Shown: positions 6,875 through 14,478 of the stretch, one piece after another
Layout of the letters: every line of letters begins with the position of its first letter
How positions within the stretch are numbered: the stretch's first letter is position 1
NCBI GenBank assembly: GCA_002083565.1
Contig: MSXM01000052.1
Span: forward strand, 4,710 to 25,225
Length of the DNA stretch: 20,516 nucleotides
Source: Nitrospira sp. ST-bin4
GTDB lineage: Bacteria; Nitrospirota; Nitrospiria; Nitrospirales; Nitrospiraceae
Direction: 5' to 3'
Made by a program: the position numbers and the translations under genes
The notes under the pieces: model-generated
What the model saw: the letters and a program-made list of their open reading frames with translations, nothing else
Told to the model about the DNA's origin: nothing
The model's database searches: none

Positions 6875-7237
6875 CTCGGCCCAGTCCGCAATCAGTCGAT
6901 CGTTGATCTCTTCGTTCCACTCCTTCTCTCAGTTCCCGGACCTTCTAAGAAACCAGTGGGTTACGGCAGCCCGGATCAGATCCACCACTGTTCATGACTC
7001 TCCAGTCATACCCCCATATGCCCTATCACCTCACATGCCAGAACCTTATCTGTAACACATTGAATTAATAAGCATTTAATGGTCAACAAAATGCGGATTC
7101 AAGCTCCATTTCTAGCGCCCCCCTTGAGGTGGGTACTTGAGCCCCTCGATAGAGGAATGCGCGGTCGGCGAAATAGCGGTAGCTTCAAACCGTAACGCGA
7201 TTCCTTGTTACCTGTACCGGAAAGGAGCACCACGATT
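6875..7237. other. Gene-free stretch between the secreted pair and the first PilZ gene
   Basis: About 360 bases with no convincing coding frame on either strand. It contains an AT-rich interrupted palindrome at 7058-7081 and, just before the PilZ gene, the ribosome site AAAGGAG (7221-7227). I see no clear terminator with a T-run after the secreted pair and no textbook sigma70 promoter. Confidence 0.5.
7058..7081. promoter_or_regulatory. AT-rich interrupted palindrome upstream of PilZ gene
   Basis: CATTGAAT (7058-7065) and ATTTAATG (7074-7081) form an inverted repeat with one mismatch and an 8-base AT-rich spacer, set in otherwise GC-rich sequence. It could be a regulator site or a promoter-proximal element for the PilZ gene about 157 bases downstream. 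Confidence 0.3.
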
Positions 7238-7633
7238 ATGAAACCTATACAGCACAACTCGCCGAAGCAGCTGATTGCGATGGAACCTGAAGGCGACAAA
7301 CGGCAGAAACCTCGGCTCGACGGCCAGCTCGGTCTGACCTTTTCCGGCATTGACGCAACAGACATGTTTTTGGACACTGGAATCGTAACCGATCTCTGTC
7401 AGGATGGAATCGGAGCCCGTACGGAACGATCGCTCAAACCCGGGATGGAACTCGCCCTCTTTATTGAGCACTCCGATTCCGAGGATCATTTTTGCATTCC
7501 GGAAGCACGTGTGGTCTGGGTGAGCGGGAACAGCTTCGGTATCTCTATCCAAACCATGAAAACGGAGGACCGAGAGCGACTTCACCGTCTATTCCTATCG
7601 GCAGGCCGGCGGCCGCAGCAATATCATAACTAA
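7238..7633 (+). CDS. PilZ domain protein (c-di-GMP binding)
   Basis: A 131-residue single-domain PilZ protein. The c-di-GMP-binding arginine motif appears as KRQKPR (R22, R26). The second motif, normally D/N-x-S-x-x-G, reads DLCQDG (D52, C54, G57), so the conserved serine is cysteine here. The barrel continues with LKPGMELALFIE and ARVVWVSGNSFGISI. ATG 7238 is chosen over the upstream TTG at 7205 because AAAGGAG lies ten bases before it. It is the first of two tandem PilZ genes, with 176 bases to the next. It probably acts as a cytoplasmic c-di-GMP adaptor; its partner is unknown. Confidence 0.8.
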   Translation: MKPIQHNSPKQLIAMEPEGDKRQKPRLDGQLGLTFSGIDATDMFLDTGIVTDLCQDGIGARTERSLKPGMELALFIEHSDSEDHFCIPEARVVWVSGNSFGISIQTMKTEDRERLHRLFLSAGRRPQQYHN

Positions 7634-7653
7634 GACAAGTCCTTTCACCGCGT

Positions 7654-7665
7654 CACACACACACA
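7654..7665 (+). repeat. (CA)6 dinucleotide tract
   Basis: Six CA units in the spacer between the two PilZ genes. A similar (CA)7 tract lies at 9072-9085. No obvious function. Confidence 0.8.
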
Positions 7666-7809
7666 AGAGGCACAATGGCCGGCACTGGTAGAAATGATGG
7701 GCACGGTGAGCGATAGAAAAATCCTATGTGCTGAAATTTCCAGTAGGGTAGCGCACCGATTGAATGGGATGCCGTTAAAGATACGTCTATTCGACAAGGA
7801 GGTCTCACG

Positions 7810-8202
7810 ATGAAACATCTGAAAGTCGAGAATCAATCCTCAATCCATTATCCACATCGATCTCAGATGTCGGCGGAACTGCGCCGCATTCCTCGAACTC
7901 CCGTCTCCTTTGGGCTCATGTATTCCGGCATCAGTAGGAATGATGTTCTGATAGGAGACGGCACCGTCATCGATCTCTCGGAAGGCGGACTGGGCATTCG
8001 TGGCAATCAGCCCGTGAAAGTCGGGATGGAACTGACGATGTTTCTGTACCTCCCGGATGGCGATGACCCGCTGTTCGTGCTGGAAACGAGCGTCGCCTGG
8101 ACTGCCGGAAGTCTGTTCGGCGTCACGTTCAAGAAACTGAGCCTCCGCGAAGGAAACCGGCTTCGGTCATTTCTTCGCGCCCAGTCTGTTCCAAAGATGT
8201 AG
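7810..8202 (+). CDS. PilZ domain protein (c-di-GMP binding), tandem paralog
   Basis: A 130-residue PilZ protein with intact ligand motifs: RRIPR (R25, R29) and DLSEGG (D55, S57, G60). It is colinear with the preceding PilZ protein, sharing VKVGMELTMFLY and VAWTAGSLFGVTF-type stretches, so the pair arose by duplication. ATG 7810 is preceded by a strong AAGGAGG at an ideal distance. Because the binding serine is kept here and replaced in the upstream copy, the two may differ in c-di-GMP affinity. A hairpin follows the gene at 8263-8299. Confidence 0.85.
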   Translation: MKHLKVENQSSIHYPHRSQMSAELRRIPRTPVSFGLMYSGISRNDVLIGDGTVIDLSEGGLGIRGNQPVKVGMELTMFLYLPDGDDPLFVLETSVAWTAGSLFGVTFKKLSLREGNRLRSFLRAQSVPKM

Positions 8203-8262
8203 TTGGCCGGTCACTAACGAGCCACAGGGGGTATCGAGAAAAGACTGAGCCCTGCTTTCGAC

Positions 8263-8299
8263 GGGGGAAGATCTGCATCTCACCGGCAGACTTTCCCCC
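8263..8299 (+). terminator. Hairpin after the PilZ pair, possible terminator
   Basis: GGGGGAAGATCTGC (8263-8276) and GCAGACTTTCCCCC (8286-8299) form a 14-base stem with two mismatches and a 9-base loop. No T-run follows, so it may be an attenuating hairpin or a Rho-dependent end rather than a standard intrinsic terminator. Confidence 0.45.
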
Positions 8300-8413
8300 A
8301 TGCCAACGCCCCTGGTATTCCGGCGACACTCATCCCACGCGCCTTAACCATCTTCCTTCTGCTTAATCCATCCGTCGCTTGCCCTTATCGAATCCGCCAT
8401 GGTAGCCTGCATG

Positions 8414-8433
8414 GTGAGTGATCACTTACTCAC
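8414..8433 (+). promoter_or_regulatory. Palindromic operator at the TetR start, probable autoregulatory site
   Basis: GTGAGTGATCACTTACTCAC is an inverted repeat with outer arms GTGAGT/ACTCAC; it also contains the perfect 10-base palindrome AGTGATCACT (8418-8427). It ends one base before the ATG at 8435. Size, symmetry and position match sites used by TetR repressors to control their own operon. Confidence 0.6.
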
Positions 8434-8434
8434 T

Positions 8435-9088
8435 ATGAAACGAGCCAAGCCCTCACCACGCAGGCCGTCACGAACTTCGGGGCCCGAACGCCAAGCCAGC
8501 TTGATTGGCGCCGCTGCATCACTGTTTGCCGCCAATGGCTTTCAGGGCACCACGACGAAGGAAATCGCGAAAGCAGCCGGCGTGAGCGAAGCGCTGCTCT
8601 TCAAGTACTTTCCGACCAAACGTGCGCTGTATGCCGCCATTCTGGCTGAAAAGGCGCAATACTCCGAGTTGCGGGAAGCAGTGGAAGAGGCAGCTAAGAA
8701 GCAAGACGATACAGGCCTGTTCACATTGCTAGCCAGTTATCGGATCAAAAAAGGCGCAGACCCGACGATGCTCCGATTGCTCCTCTTCAGCGCCCTGGAA
8801 GGGCATGAGCTAGCCGATATGTTCTTTCAACGGCAATACAGGACCTTTCACGATCTGCTGGCGCACTATATCAGCAAGCGGATCGAGAGCGGCGCCTTTC
8901 GCCCGGTCGATCCACTGCTCGCCGCCAGAGCGTTCTTCGGCATCATTGTCCATCACCGCCTCTTGCACGACATTCTCGGATTGCCCATGCACCGAAGCTA
9001 CGAAGACACCATAGACGAATATGTGTCCCTGTTCCTCGGCGGACTCATCCAACCCTCTCCTGCTTTCAGACCACACACACACACATGA
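8435..9088 (+). CDS. TetR/AcrR family transcriptional repressor of the efflux operon
   Basis: About 217 residues from ATG 8435; an in-frame ATG at 8399 would add 12 residues encoded by the operator itself, so the later start is preferred. The N-terminal DNA-binding domain is typical: ASLIGAAASLFAANGFQGTT, then the helix-turn-helix KEIAKAAGVSEALLFKYFPTK. The C-terminal half is an alpha-helical ligand-binding and dimerisation domain. Neither possible start has a clear Shine-Dalgarno, so the message may be leaderless or inefficiently translated. The stop overlaps the adaptor ATG (ATGA at 9085-9088) and the last residues, HTHT, are encoded by a (CA)7 tract. It probably represses its own operon in response to a pump substrate. 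Confidence 0.88.
   Translation: MKRAKPSPRRPSRTSGPERQASLIGAAASLFAANGFQGTTTKEIAKAAGVSEALLFKYFPTKRALYAAILAEKAQYSELREAVEEAAKKQDDTGLFTLLASYRIKKGADPTMLRLLLFSALEGHELADMFFQRQYRTFHDLLAHYISKRIESGAFRPVDPLLAARAFFGIIVHHRLLHDILGLPMHRSYEDTIDEYVSLFLGGLIQPSPAFRPHTHT
9072..9085 (+). repeat. (CA)7 tract at the TetR/adaptor junction
   Basis: Seven CA units encode the C-terminal HTHT of TetR and run straight into the adaptor's ATG. The adaptor therefore has no Shine-Dalgarno of its own and should depend on coupled translation. A two-base slip would alter the end of TetR and its overlap with the adaptor. Confidence 0.8.
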
Positions 9089-10272
9089 ACCGCATCACCG
9101 GACATCCATTCGTCGTCCTCGGCGTGATCATCTTCATCGCGGTGACGGCCCTGGTCATCTTCCGGCTGAGTACCGGGGCCAAAACCGATCCGCAAAAAGC
9201 ACGCCTCATTACGGTGGGAACCGTCTCCCCTCTGAAAGAAGATCTCGACATTCGCCTCAGCTATACGGCCGACATTTCACCTAATCAGGTCGTCAACCTC
9301 TTCTCGCGTGTGGACGGCTATGTCGCCAAGCTACATGTGGATAAAGGCGACTTCGTCAAGGCCGGACAGTTGCTGATGGAAATCGACCACACGGACTATC
9401 TACATGCCGTCAATCAGGCCAAAGCCAACCTTGCCGCCGGCCACGCCAAGGTTGCACAGCAGAAGGCGGCCCTGCGCAATGCACGACTGACGCTTGACCG
9501 TATGCAAGCCTTGATCAAAGATCAATTCGTCTCACAACAAGACTTGGACAATGCGCAGGTGAACTTCGATGCCGCCGTGGCGGCGATGGAATCACTAGAC
9601 GCTCAGGTCAAACAGCTGGAAGTGGCTCTGGCACAAGCAGACACCAATCTGACCTACTCCTATATTCGAGCCCCGTTCGCCGGGTACATCGCCGAGCGCA
9701 ATCTTGATACCGGAGCCTATGTCACCGGCGCAGCCAGCAGTACGTCCACCATGTCGCGCAGCATGTTGAGCCTGCATGACATCGACAGGGTTCGTGTCCT
9801 CATCGAAGTCGTCGAGAAAGATATCCCGACGATACAGATCGGGCAGAAAGCCGGACTGAGGGCCGAAGCCTACCCCGATCGCGTGTTCGAGGGGCAAGTC
9901 ACTCGGATTGTCCAAGCGCTAAATCGCGAGACGCGCACGATGACCGTGGAAATCGACTTGCCCAACAAGGATCGCCGATTAAAAGGCGGGATGTTCGCCC
10001 GGGTTGAAGTGATGGTGGGAACCCATCGGCAGGCTGTGCAGATTCCGATCGATGCAGTCAGCCGGCTGGAAGACACGCAATACGTGTTCGTCGTGCGGGA
10101 TGGGAAAGCTCAGCGGGTGAATGTCGAGATCGGAGTGCGCAACGACAACCGCGTCGAGATCACCAAAGGGCTCACCGGAGACGAAACAGTCATCGTCTCA
10201 GGCAAAGACCTCGTGCATGACGGCACCCCTGTTCAGGCACAACCAATGAATGCCGTGAAACGTGAGGGGTGA
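9085..10272 (+). CDS. RND efflux periplasmic adaptor (membrane fusion protein)
   Basis: A 395-residue HlyD/AcrA-type adaptor. One N-terminal membrane helix (residues ~9-28) anchors it; there is no lipobox cysteine. The first lipoyl half is visible as FSRVDGYVAKLHVDKGDFVK, followed by an alpha-helical hairpin rich in Ala/Gln over ~110-190. The second lipoyl half is YIRAPFAGYIAERNLDTGAYV, and beta-barrel and membrane-proximal domains complete the protein. It links the inner-membrane pump to an outer-membrane channel. The gene overlaps TetR by four bases. Its final residues VKREG are encoded by the start of the heptamer repeat array at 10255. No outer-membrane factor gene is in the window, so a TolC-like channel must come from elsewhere. 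Confidence 0.9.
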   Translation: MNRITGHPFVVLGVIIFIAVTALVIFRLSTGAKTDPQKARLITVGTVSPLKEDLDIRLSYTADISPNQVVNLFSRVDGYVAKLHVDKGDFVKAGQLLMEIDHTDYLHAVNQAKANLAAGHAKVAQQKAALRNARLTLDRMQALIKDQFVSQQDLDNAQVNFDAAVAAMESLDAQVKQLEVALAQADTNLTYSYIRAPFAGYIAERNLDTGAYVTGAASSTSTMSRSMLSLHDIDRVRVLIEVVEKDIPTIQIGQKAGLRAEAYPDRVFEGQVTRIVQALNRETRTMTVEIDLPNKDRRLKGGMFARVEVMVGTHRQAVQIPIDAVSRLEDTQYVFVVRDGKAQRVNVEIGVRNDNRVEITKGLTGDETVIVSGKDLVHDGTPVQAQPMNAVKREG

Positions 10273-10289
10273 GGCGTGAAACGTGGAGC
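10255..10289 (+). repeat. Degenerate heptamer array (plus-oriented arm)
   Basis: Five consecutive 7-base units: GTGAAAC, GTGAGGG, GTGAGGC, GTGAAAC, GTGGAGC. The first two and a half units are the last codons and stop of the adaptor gene. A matching array in the opposite orientation lies at 10321-10362. Confidence 0.75.
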
Positions 10290-10320
10290 GCACTGTGTCG
10301 TAACGTCACCACCGGTCCTT

Positions 10321-10362
10321 TCATCACCCCTAACACCTCGCGCCTGACGCCTTACGCTTAAC
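10321..10362 (-). repeat. Degenerate heptamer array (minus-oriented arm)
   Basis: Read on the minus strand, six consecutive 7-base units: GTTAAGC, GTAAGGC, GTCAGGC, GCGAGGT, GTTAGGG, GTGATGA. They share the GTnAGG-like unit of the plus arm at 10255-10289, so the two arms can pair imperfectly around a spacer of about 31 bases. The array ends two bases before the permease ATG and occupies the place of its ribosome site. Confidence 0.7.
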
Positions 10363-10364
10363 TT

Positions 10365-13300
10365 ATGTGGCTGACACTCTTCGCACTCCGCAATCGAATC
10401 GGCATCTTGATGCTGTCGCTCGCGATGGTGGTGCTCGGCATGACATCGCTCCAGCGGTTGCCCATCGATCTCTTTCCTCACATTCAAATCCCTGTCGCGT
10501 TCGTCGGAGTCATCTATAAGGGCGCCCCCCCGCTCGATATCGAGCAAAGCGTCGTCTATCCGATCGAAAAGGCCGTCAGTTCCGCCTCCAACGTGGAGCA
10601 TGTCGAATCCTTCTCCAAGCAGGGACTCGGCGCAGTACAGATCTGGTTCAACTGGGGCGCCGATATCAATACCGGACAGATGGAGGTGATGCAGCGCATC
10701 ACACAGATTCTGAACAGTCTTCCGCCCGGCATTCTGCAGCCGTTCATCGTGAAGTTCGACGTGTCACAGATCCCCGTCTCGTTCGTCACGGTATCAAGCG
10801 AGAACATGGACGAACGTGCGCTCTACGATCTGGCGTACAACACCATTGCCCCGCAGATCGAACAGATCGCCAACGTCGCCGCAGCCACCGTGGAGGGCGG
10901 GAAAATCCGTCAAATCAATATCAACCTCGACCCGGCGCTCCTGAGCGCCCGCGGGCTCTCCATTCTCGATGTGGTAAATACCGTCAAGGCGGCAAACGTG
11001 ATTCTGCCGTCCGGCAACATCCGGGCCGGCAATCTCGACTACAACGTGTTCACGAACAATCAGTTCAAGACTGTCGAACCGATCCAAGACGTGATCGTGA
11101 AGGTCAACCCGCAAGGCAGCCCGGTCCGAGTCCGCGACGTGGGGACGGTCACCGACTCATCCGACATCCAGACGAACATCGTGCGCACCGACGGAGCTAG
11201 AGCGGTCTTCCTCCGTGTGAACAAGCAGCCGATCGCCAACACTGTCGAGGTAGTTGATGCGCTGCGGGCAATGATCCCCAAGATGATCGGTATTCCACCG
11301 GGCGTGACCCTCGGTATTTCGTTCGACCAATCCGTCTACATCCGTCAGTCCATCCGTAACCTGATCGAACAGGCGCTGCACGGTTCGCTCTTAGCTGCCG
11401 CCGTGATTTTGATTTTTCTCCGCAACCTGACCAGCACCATGATCATTTCCGTCTCTATTCCCCTTTCTATTCTGGTGACCTTCATCGCGCTCCATCTGTC
11501 CGGCCAAACGCTCAACGTCTTTACGCTGGGCGGGCTCGCGCTCGGCATCGGCCGCCTCGTCGATGACTCCATCGTGGAGCTGGAAAACATCCAGCGCCAC
11601 CTGAACACCGGCGCTCGGCGCTGGGACGCCATTGTGGAGGCCGCCCGCGAAGTAGCCATGCCGATTTTTGCGTCGACCGTCACGACTGTCGTGGTCTTTC
11701 TCCCGATGTTTTTCATCGTCGGGATCACGCGCCTCCTGCTGATTCCCCTGACCGTCACCATCGCCATCGCTCTTTTTACATCCTTCTTCATCTCCCGCAC
11801 CGTCACCCCGGCGCTCTGTTACAAGTTTCTCAAACCCGAGCACGAAGCCCACCAGGCAATGCCGGAATGGTGGGTCGGGGTGATGACATGGAGCCGTGAT
11901 CGCTACAAGTCTCTGGACAGAAGCTACGAGGGCGCGTTGCGCTGGACGTTGCAACATCGCCGAATGTTCATCGCGGCCGTGCTGCTCATCTTTGCCGGCT
12001 CGCTCGCGCTGGTCCCCCGGATCGGCACCGAATTCTTGCCGGTCTCGGACGAAAGCCAGTTCCGCATCGCCCTCCGCGCACCCGTCGGCCAACGTGTCGA
12101 AAAAACGGAGCAACAGGTCGCCGAAGTGGAACGAGTACTTCGCGAGACGATTCCTGCTCATGAGCTGGAGACGATCGTCTCCAGCACGGGCGTGCTGTCC
12201 CAAGGCCGGTCATCGCTCTTCAACCCCAACACCGGCCCCCACACGTCATCGATCCAGGTGTATCTGGCCCCGGTGGATACGCGCCGCAGAAGCCAAGTGC
12301 AGATCATGAACGACGTGCGCCCGCAAATTCTCACGCTGTTCCCCGGTGTGGCCATGTCGTTCGATCCGGGCGGCCTGGTCAAACGCGTCACCAGCTTCGG
12401 CTCGCAAAAAGCCGTTGATGTGGAAATCTACGGCTACGACTTTGACAAAGCCCGGGAAGTCATCACCCGCGTCAAAGAGATTATGGAGCGCACCCCGGGT
12501 CTGGCCGATGTCGAGTCGAGCCGAGAGGAAAATTACCCGGAGATCAACGTCACGGTGGATCGTGAAAAGGCGGCATTGCTCGGCATCAGCGAAGCCGACG
12601 TGGCAAATACAGTGCTGTACTCTCTCAATGGCAACGGGCAAACCGATCCCATCATCTACACCGACCCGCACAATGGAAACGAGTACTTCATCAGCGCCTG
12701 GCTGGCCGAAGAACACCGGACGAATCTCACCGACCTGGAGAATATTTTATTGACCTCCAAAACCGGACAGCCGGTGTTGCTGAAAAACGTCGCCTCGCTC
12801 AAATTGAATGCCGGGCCGGTCAAGATCGACCGCAAGTACTTCCAGCGCGTGGTGCATGTGACGGCCAATCCGACGACCCGCCCGCTGGGGGACATTGCTG
12901 CCGACCTTGAGTCGGCGTTCGCCTCGCTTCAACTCCCGACTGGTTTCAGCCTCAAACTGGCCGGCCAGATTCAGCAACAGCGCGAAACGTTTCAAGGCCT
13001 GCTGTTCGCCACCGTCCTTGCGCTCATGCTCGTGTACATGGTGATGGCCGCACAGTTCAAATCGCTCATCGACCCGTTTATCATCATGTTCTCGGTGCCG
13101 ATGGGATTTCCCGGAGTGATCCTGATTCTGTTCCTGACCGACACGACATTGTCCACGACATCGATGATGGGCATCATCATGATGTTCGGCATCGTCGTCT
13201 CAAACGGCGTCCTGCTGGTCGATTACACGAACGTGCTGCGCCGAAAGGGCCGGCCGCTACTCGACGCCGTGCTCACCGCATCGAGAACCCGCCTCCGACC

Positions 13301-13520
13301 GATTCTCATGACCTCACTCGCGACAGTCTTCGGTCTGCTCCCGATGGCCATCGGCCTCGGAACCGGAGGGGAAACCAACGCGCCGCTCGCACGGGCGGTC
13401 GTCGGAGGCTTGAGCGTCTCCACACTTTTAACGTTGTTCCTGATCCCGACGGTATATGTGATGCTGGAGGAACGGATTCGAAGAAGACCGGAAGACGAGC
13501 GCGAGGCGATTCTCTCCTGA
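10365..13520 (+). CDS. RND family efflux transporter permease (AcrB-like)
   Basis: A 1051-residue inner-membrane pump with the usual 12-helix, two-periplasmic-loop layout. The N-terminus has RLPIDLFPHIQIPV (31-44). The TM4 proton-relay motif is GIGRLVDDSIVELENI, with D400 and D401 equivalent to AcrB D407/D408. The C-terminal half has RLRPILMTSLATVFGLLPMA, with R978 likely equivalent to AcrB R971. At the AcrB K940 position the sequence reads GIVVSNGVLLVDYTN, with Ser946 instead of lysine. It is the hydrophobe/amphiphile (HAE) type, not a metal pump, since both aspartates are present. It works with the adaptor encoded 92 bases upstream and probably exports hydrophobic compounds or lipids. The ATG follows the heptamer array and lacks a clear Shine-Dalgarno. 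Confidence 0.92.
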   Translation: MWLTLFALRNRIGILMLSLAMVVLGMTSLQRLPIDLFPHIQIPVAFVGVIYKGAPPLDIEQSVVYPIEKAVSSASNVEHVESFSKQGLGAVQIWFNWGADINTGQMEVMQRITQILNSLPPGILQPFIVKFDVSQIPVSFVTVSSENMDERALYDLAYNTIAPQIEQIANVAAATVEGGKIRQININLDPALLSARGLSILDVVNTVKAANVILPSGNIRAGNLDYNVFTNNQFKTVEPIQDVIVKVNPQGSPVRVRDVGTVTDSSDIQTNIVRTDGARAVFLRVNKQPIANTVEVVDALRAMIPKMIGIPPGVTLGISFDQSVYIRQSIRNLIEQALHGSLLAAAVILIFLRNLTSTMIISVSIPLSILVTFIALHLSGQTLNVFTLGGLALGIGRLVDDSIVELENIQRHLNTGARRWDAIVEAAREVAMPIFASTVTTVVVFLPMFFIVGITRLLLIPLTVTIAIALFTSFFISRTVTPALCYKFLKPEHEAHQAMPEWWVGVMTWSRDRYKSLDRSYEGALRWTLQHRRMFIAAVLLIFAGSLALVPRIGTEFLPVSDESQFRIALRAPVGQRVEKTEQQVAEVERVLRETIPAHELETIVSSTGVLSQGRSSLFNPNTGPHTSSIQVYLAPVDTRRRSQVQIMNDVRPQILTLFPGVAMSFDPGGLVKRVTSFGSQKAVDVEIYGYDFDKAREVITRVKEIMERTPGLADVESSREENYPEINVTVDREKAALLGISEADVANTVLYSLNGNGQTDPIIYTDPHNGNEYFISAWLAEEHRTNLTDLENILLTSKTGQPVLLKNVASLKLNAGPVKIDRKYFQRVVHVTANPTTRPLGDIAADLESAFASLQLPTGFSLKLAGQIQQQRETFQGLLFATVLALMLVYMVMAAQFKSLIDPFIIMFSVPMGFPGVILILFLTDTTLSTTSMMGIIMMFGIVVSNGVLLVDYTNVLRRKGRPLLDAVLTASRTRLRPILMTSLATVFGLLPMAIGLGTGGETNAPLARAVVGGLSVSTLLTLFLIPTVYVMLEERIRRRPEDEREAILS

Positions 13521-13548
13521 TACACAGCCGGCTGACGGTCGCGATGGT

Positions 13549-13884
13549 TTACCGGCCGATGGTCGGGAACAGAGACTTGAGCTGCATGGCGAGGCTGATA
13601 TCTCCCGCAATCTGTAAGCGACCCGACATGGCAATCGAAAATCCGCTGAGCTGGCCGTTGAGCAGCCTGATACAGTCGTCTCCACTCAGCGAGAGCGTCA
13701 CCTGTGGATCGGGATAGACGCCTTCTTTCACGGCACAAACGCTGTTTTTCACGATCACATGATACTGGCCGCTCTGTGCACCCGTTAAGTTGAACTGATA
13801 CACCGCGTCCAGGCCCTCGGCCGCGTCCTTGTCGAACTTCGAGGAAAGCGAATCGAACAATTCTTTGGCTGTCGCGGGATTCAT
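13549..13884 (-). CDS. SCP2 sterol-binding domain protein
   Basis: A 111-residue single-domain SCP2 (sterol carrier protein 2-like) protein. The sequence begins with an amphipathic helix (ATAKELFDSLSSKFD), continues with AVYQFNLTG and YHVIVKNSVCAVKEG, and has the characteristic VTLSLSGDDCIRLLNGQLSG followed by FSIAMSGRLQIAGDISLAMQ. Such bacterial proteins form a small hydrophobic pocket for lipid-like ligands; the ligand is unknown. It converges on the RND permease with a 28-base gap and lies 92 bases downstream of the SpeD-like gene, with which it may be cotranscribed. Confidence 0.85.
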   Translation of the reverse strand: MNPATAKELFDSLSSKFDKDAAEGLDAVYQFNLTGAQSGQYHVIVKNSVCAVKEGVYPDPQVTLSLSGDDCIRLLNGQLSGFSIAMSGRLQIAGDISLAMQLKSLFPTIGR

Positions 13885-13976
13885 CTTGGTGCAAACTCGT
13901 CAGTAGCGGGTCAATCCGGGCGGGGACCGCGTGACCGCAGCCCCCGCGCACGGTGTATCAGATGCAGGGGCACCCC

Positions 13977-14417
13977 TTAGTATCGAAGTGTCGCCGTAGC
14001 CAAACTTCGTTGGGCGCCGAAAAATTCCTTTGAGAATGATTCGACAACCGCGGGGTCATATCCCTTGCAGCTAAAAATATCGAGGTACGCGTTATTGGTG
14101 TCATTGGCGAAATGGCCGCTGATCAACGATGTCGAGATCAGCTGCACCATGGAGTAACCGGCCACGCGGCCTTCGCCGAAATCGACGACCTGGCATTCGC
14201 CGAAGCGCTTCATGCCGATGAGTTCGCAGAGTTCGACGACGTAGCGTTTGATATGGGCGGCATCACGGATGAGATCGGGATTGCAATCTTGCAGGTCAAC
14301 TGCGGTGCAGAGTCCCCAGGCTTTGCCTTCTCCCACCATGTCTTGGGCAGGACGGGAAGCGGCCACAGGGGCATTGGTTGGAAAGATAGCGGACTCGGAA
14401 CTAGCCGAGATGCTCAT
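13977..14417 (-). CDS. S-adenosylmethionine decarboxylase-like protein (SpeD superfamily)
   Basis: A 146-residue protein with the core of prokaryotic AdoMet decarboxylase. The segment STSLISGHFANDTNNAYLDI aligns with the pyruvoyl-forming region ESHLSIHTWPE...AALDIYTC of SpeD. Ser97 would be the self-cleavage serine, and S100, H102 and C117 correspond to the other conserved catalytic positions. The residue before the cleavage serine is Thr96, not the usual Glu. VELCELIGMKRFGECQV upstream and KGYDPAVVESFSKEFFGA downstream complete the domain. Canonical SpeD feeds aminopropyl groups to polyamine synthesis, but some homologs have other amino-acid decarboxylase activities, so the substrate is open. 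No spermidine synthase gene is nearby. Confidence 0.75.
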   Translation of the reverse strand: MSISASSESAIFPTNAPVAASRPAQDMVGEGKAWGLCTAVDLQDCNPDLIRDAAHIKRYVVELCELIGMKRFGECQVVDFGEGRVAGYSMVQLISTSLISGHFANDTNNAYLDIFSCKGYDPAVVESFSKEFFGAQRSLATATLRY

Positions 14418-14456
14418 AGGTGGTAGTACCTTTCTGTAAGAAGGTGAGAAACATGT

Positions 14457-14471
14457 GCACTCAACGAGTGC
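14457..14471 (-). promoter_or_regulatory. Hairpin at the predicted 5' end of the SpeD-like mRNA
   Basis: GCACTC and GAGTGC form a perfect 6-base stem with a 3-base loop, starting within a base or so of the predicted transcription start near 14472. It could be a 5' mRNA-stabilising hairpin or an operator just downstream of the promoter. Confidence 0.45.
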
Positions 14472-14478
14472 CTCGCGG

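Noticed and set aside
7760..7788. TTGAAT with a downstream TACGTC as a promoter for the second PilZ gene
   Set aside because: The -10 match is poor; no better than background.
10255..10362. CRISPR-like array
   Set aside because: Units are 7 bases, degenerate and without spacers; there are no cas genes.
11391..12203. A 270-codon minus-strand frame inside the RND permease
   Set aside because: Antisense shadow of a well-conserved transporter; composition is dominated by Arg, Asp, Glu and Gly without domain structure.
13525..13534. Palindrome CAGCCGGCTG after the RND permease as a terminator
   Set aside because: Only five base pairs per arm, no loop and no T-run; too weak to call.
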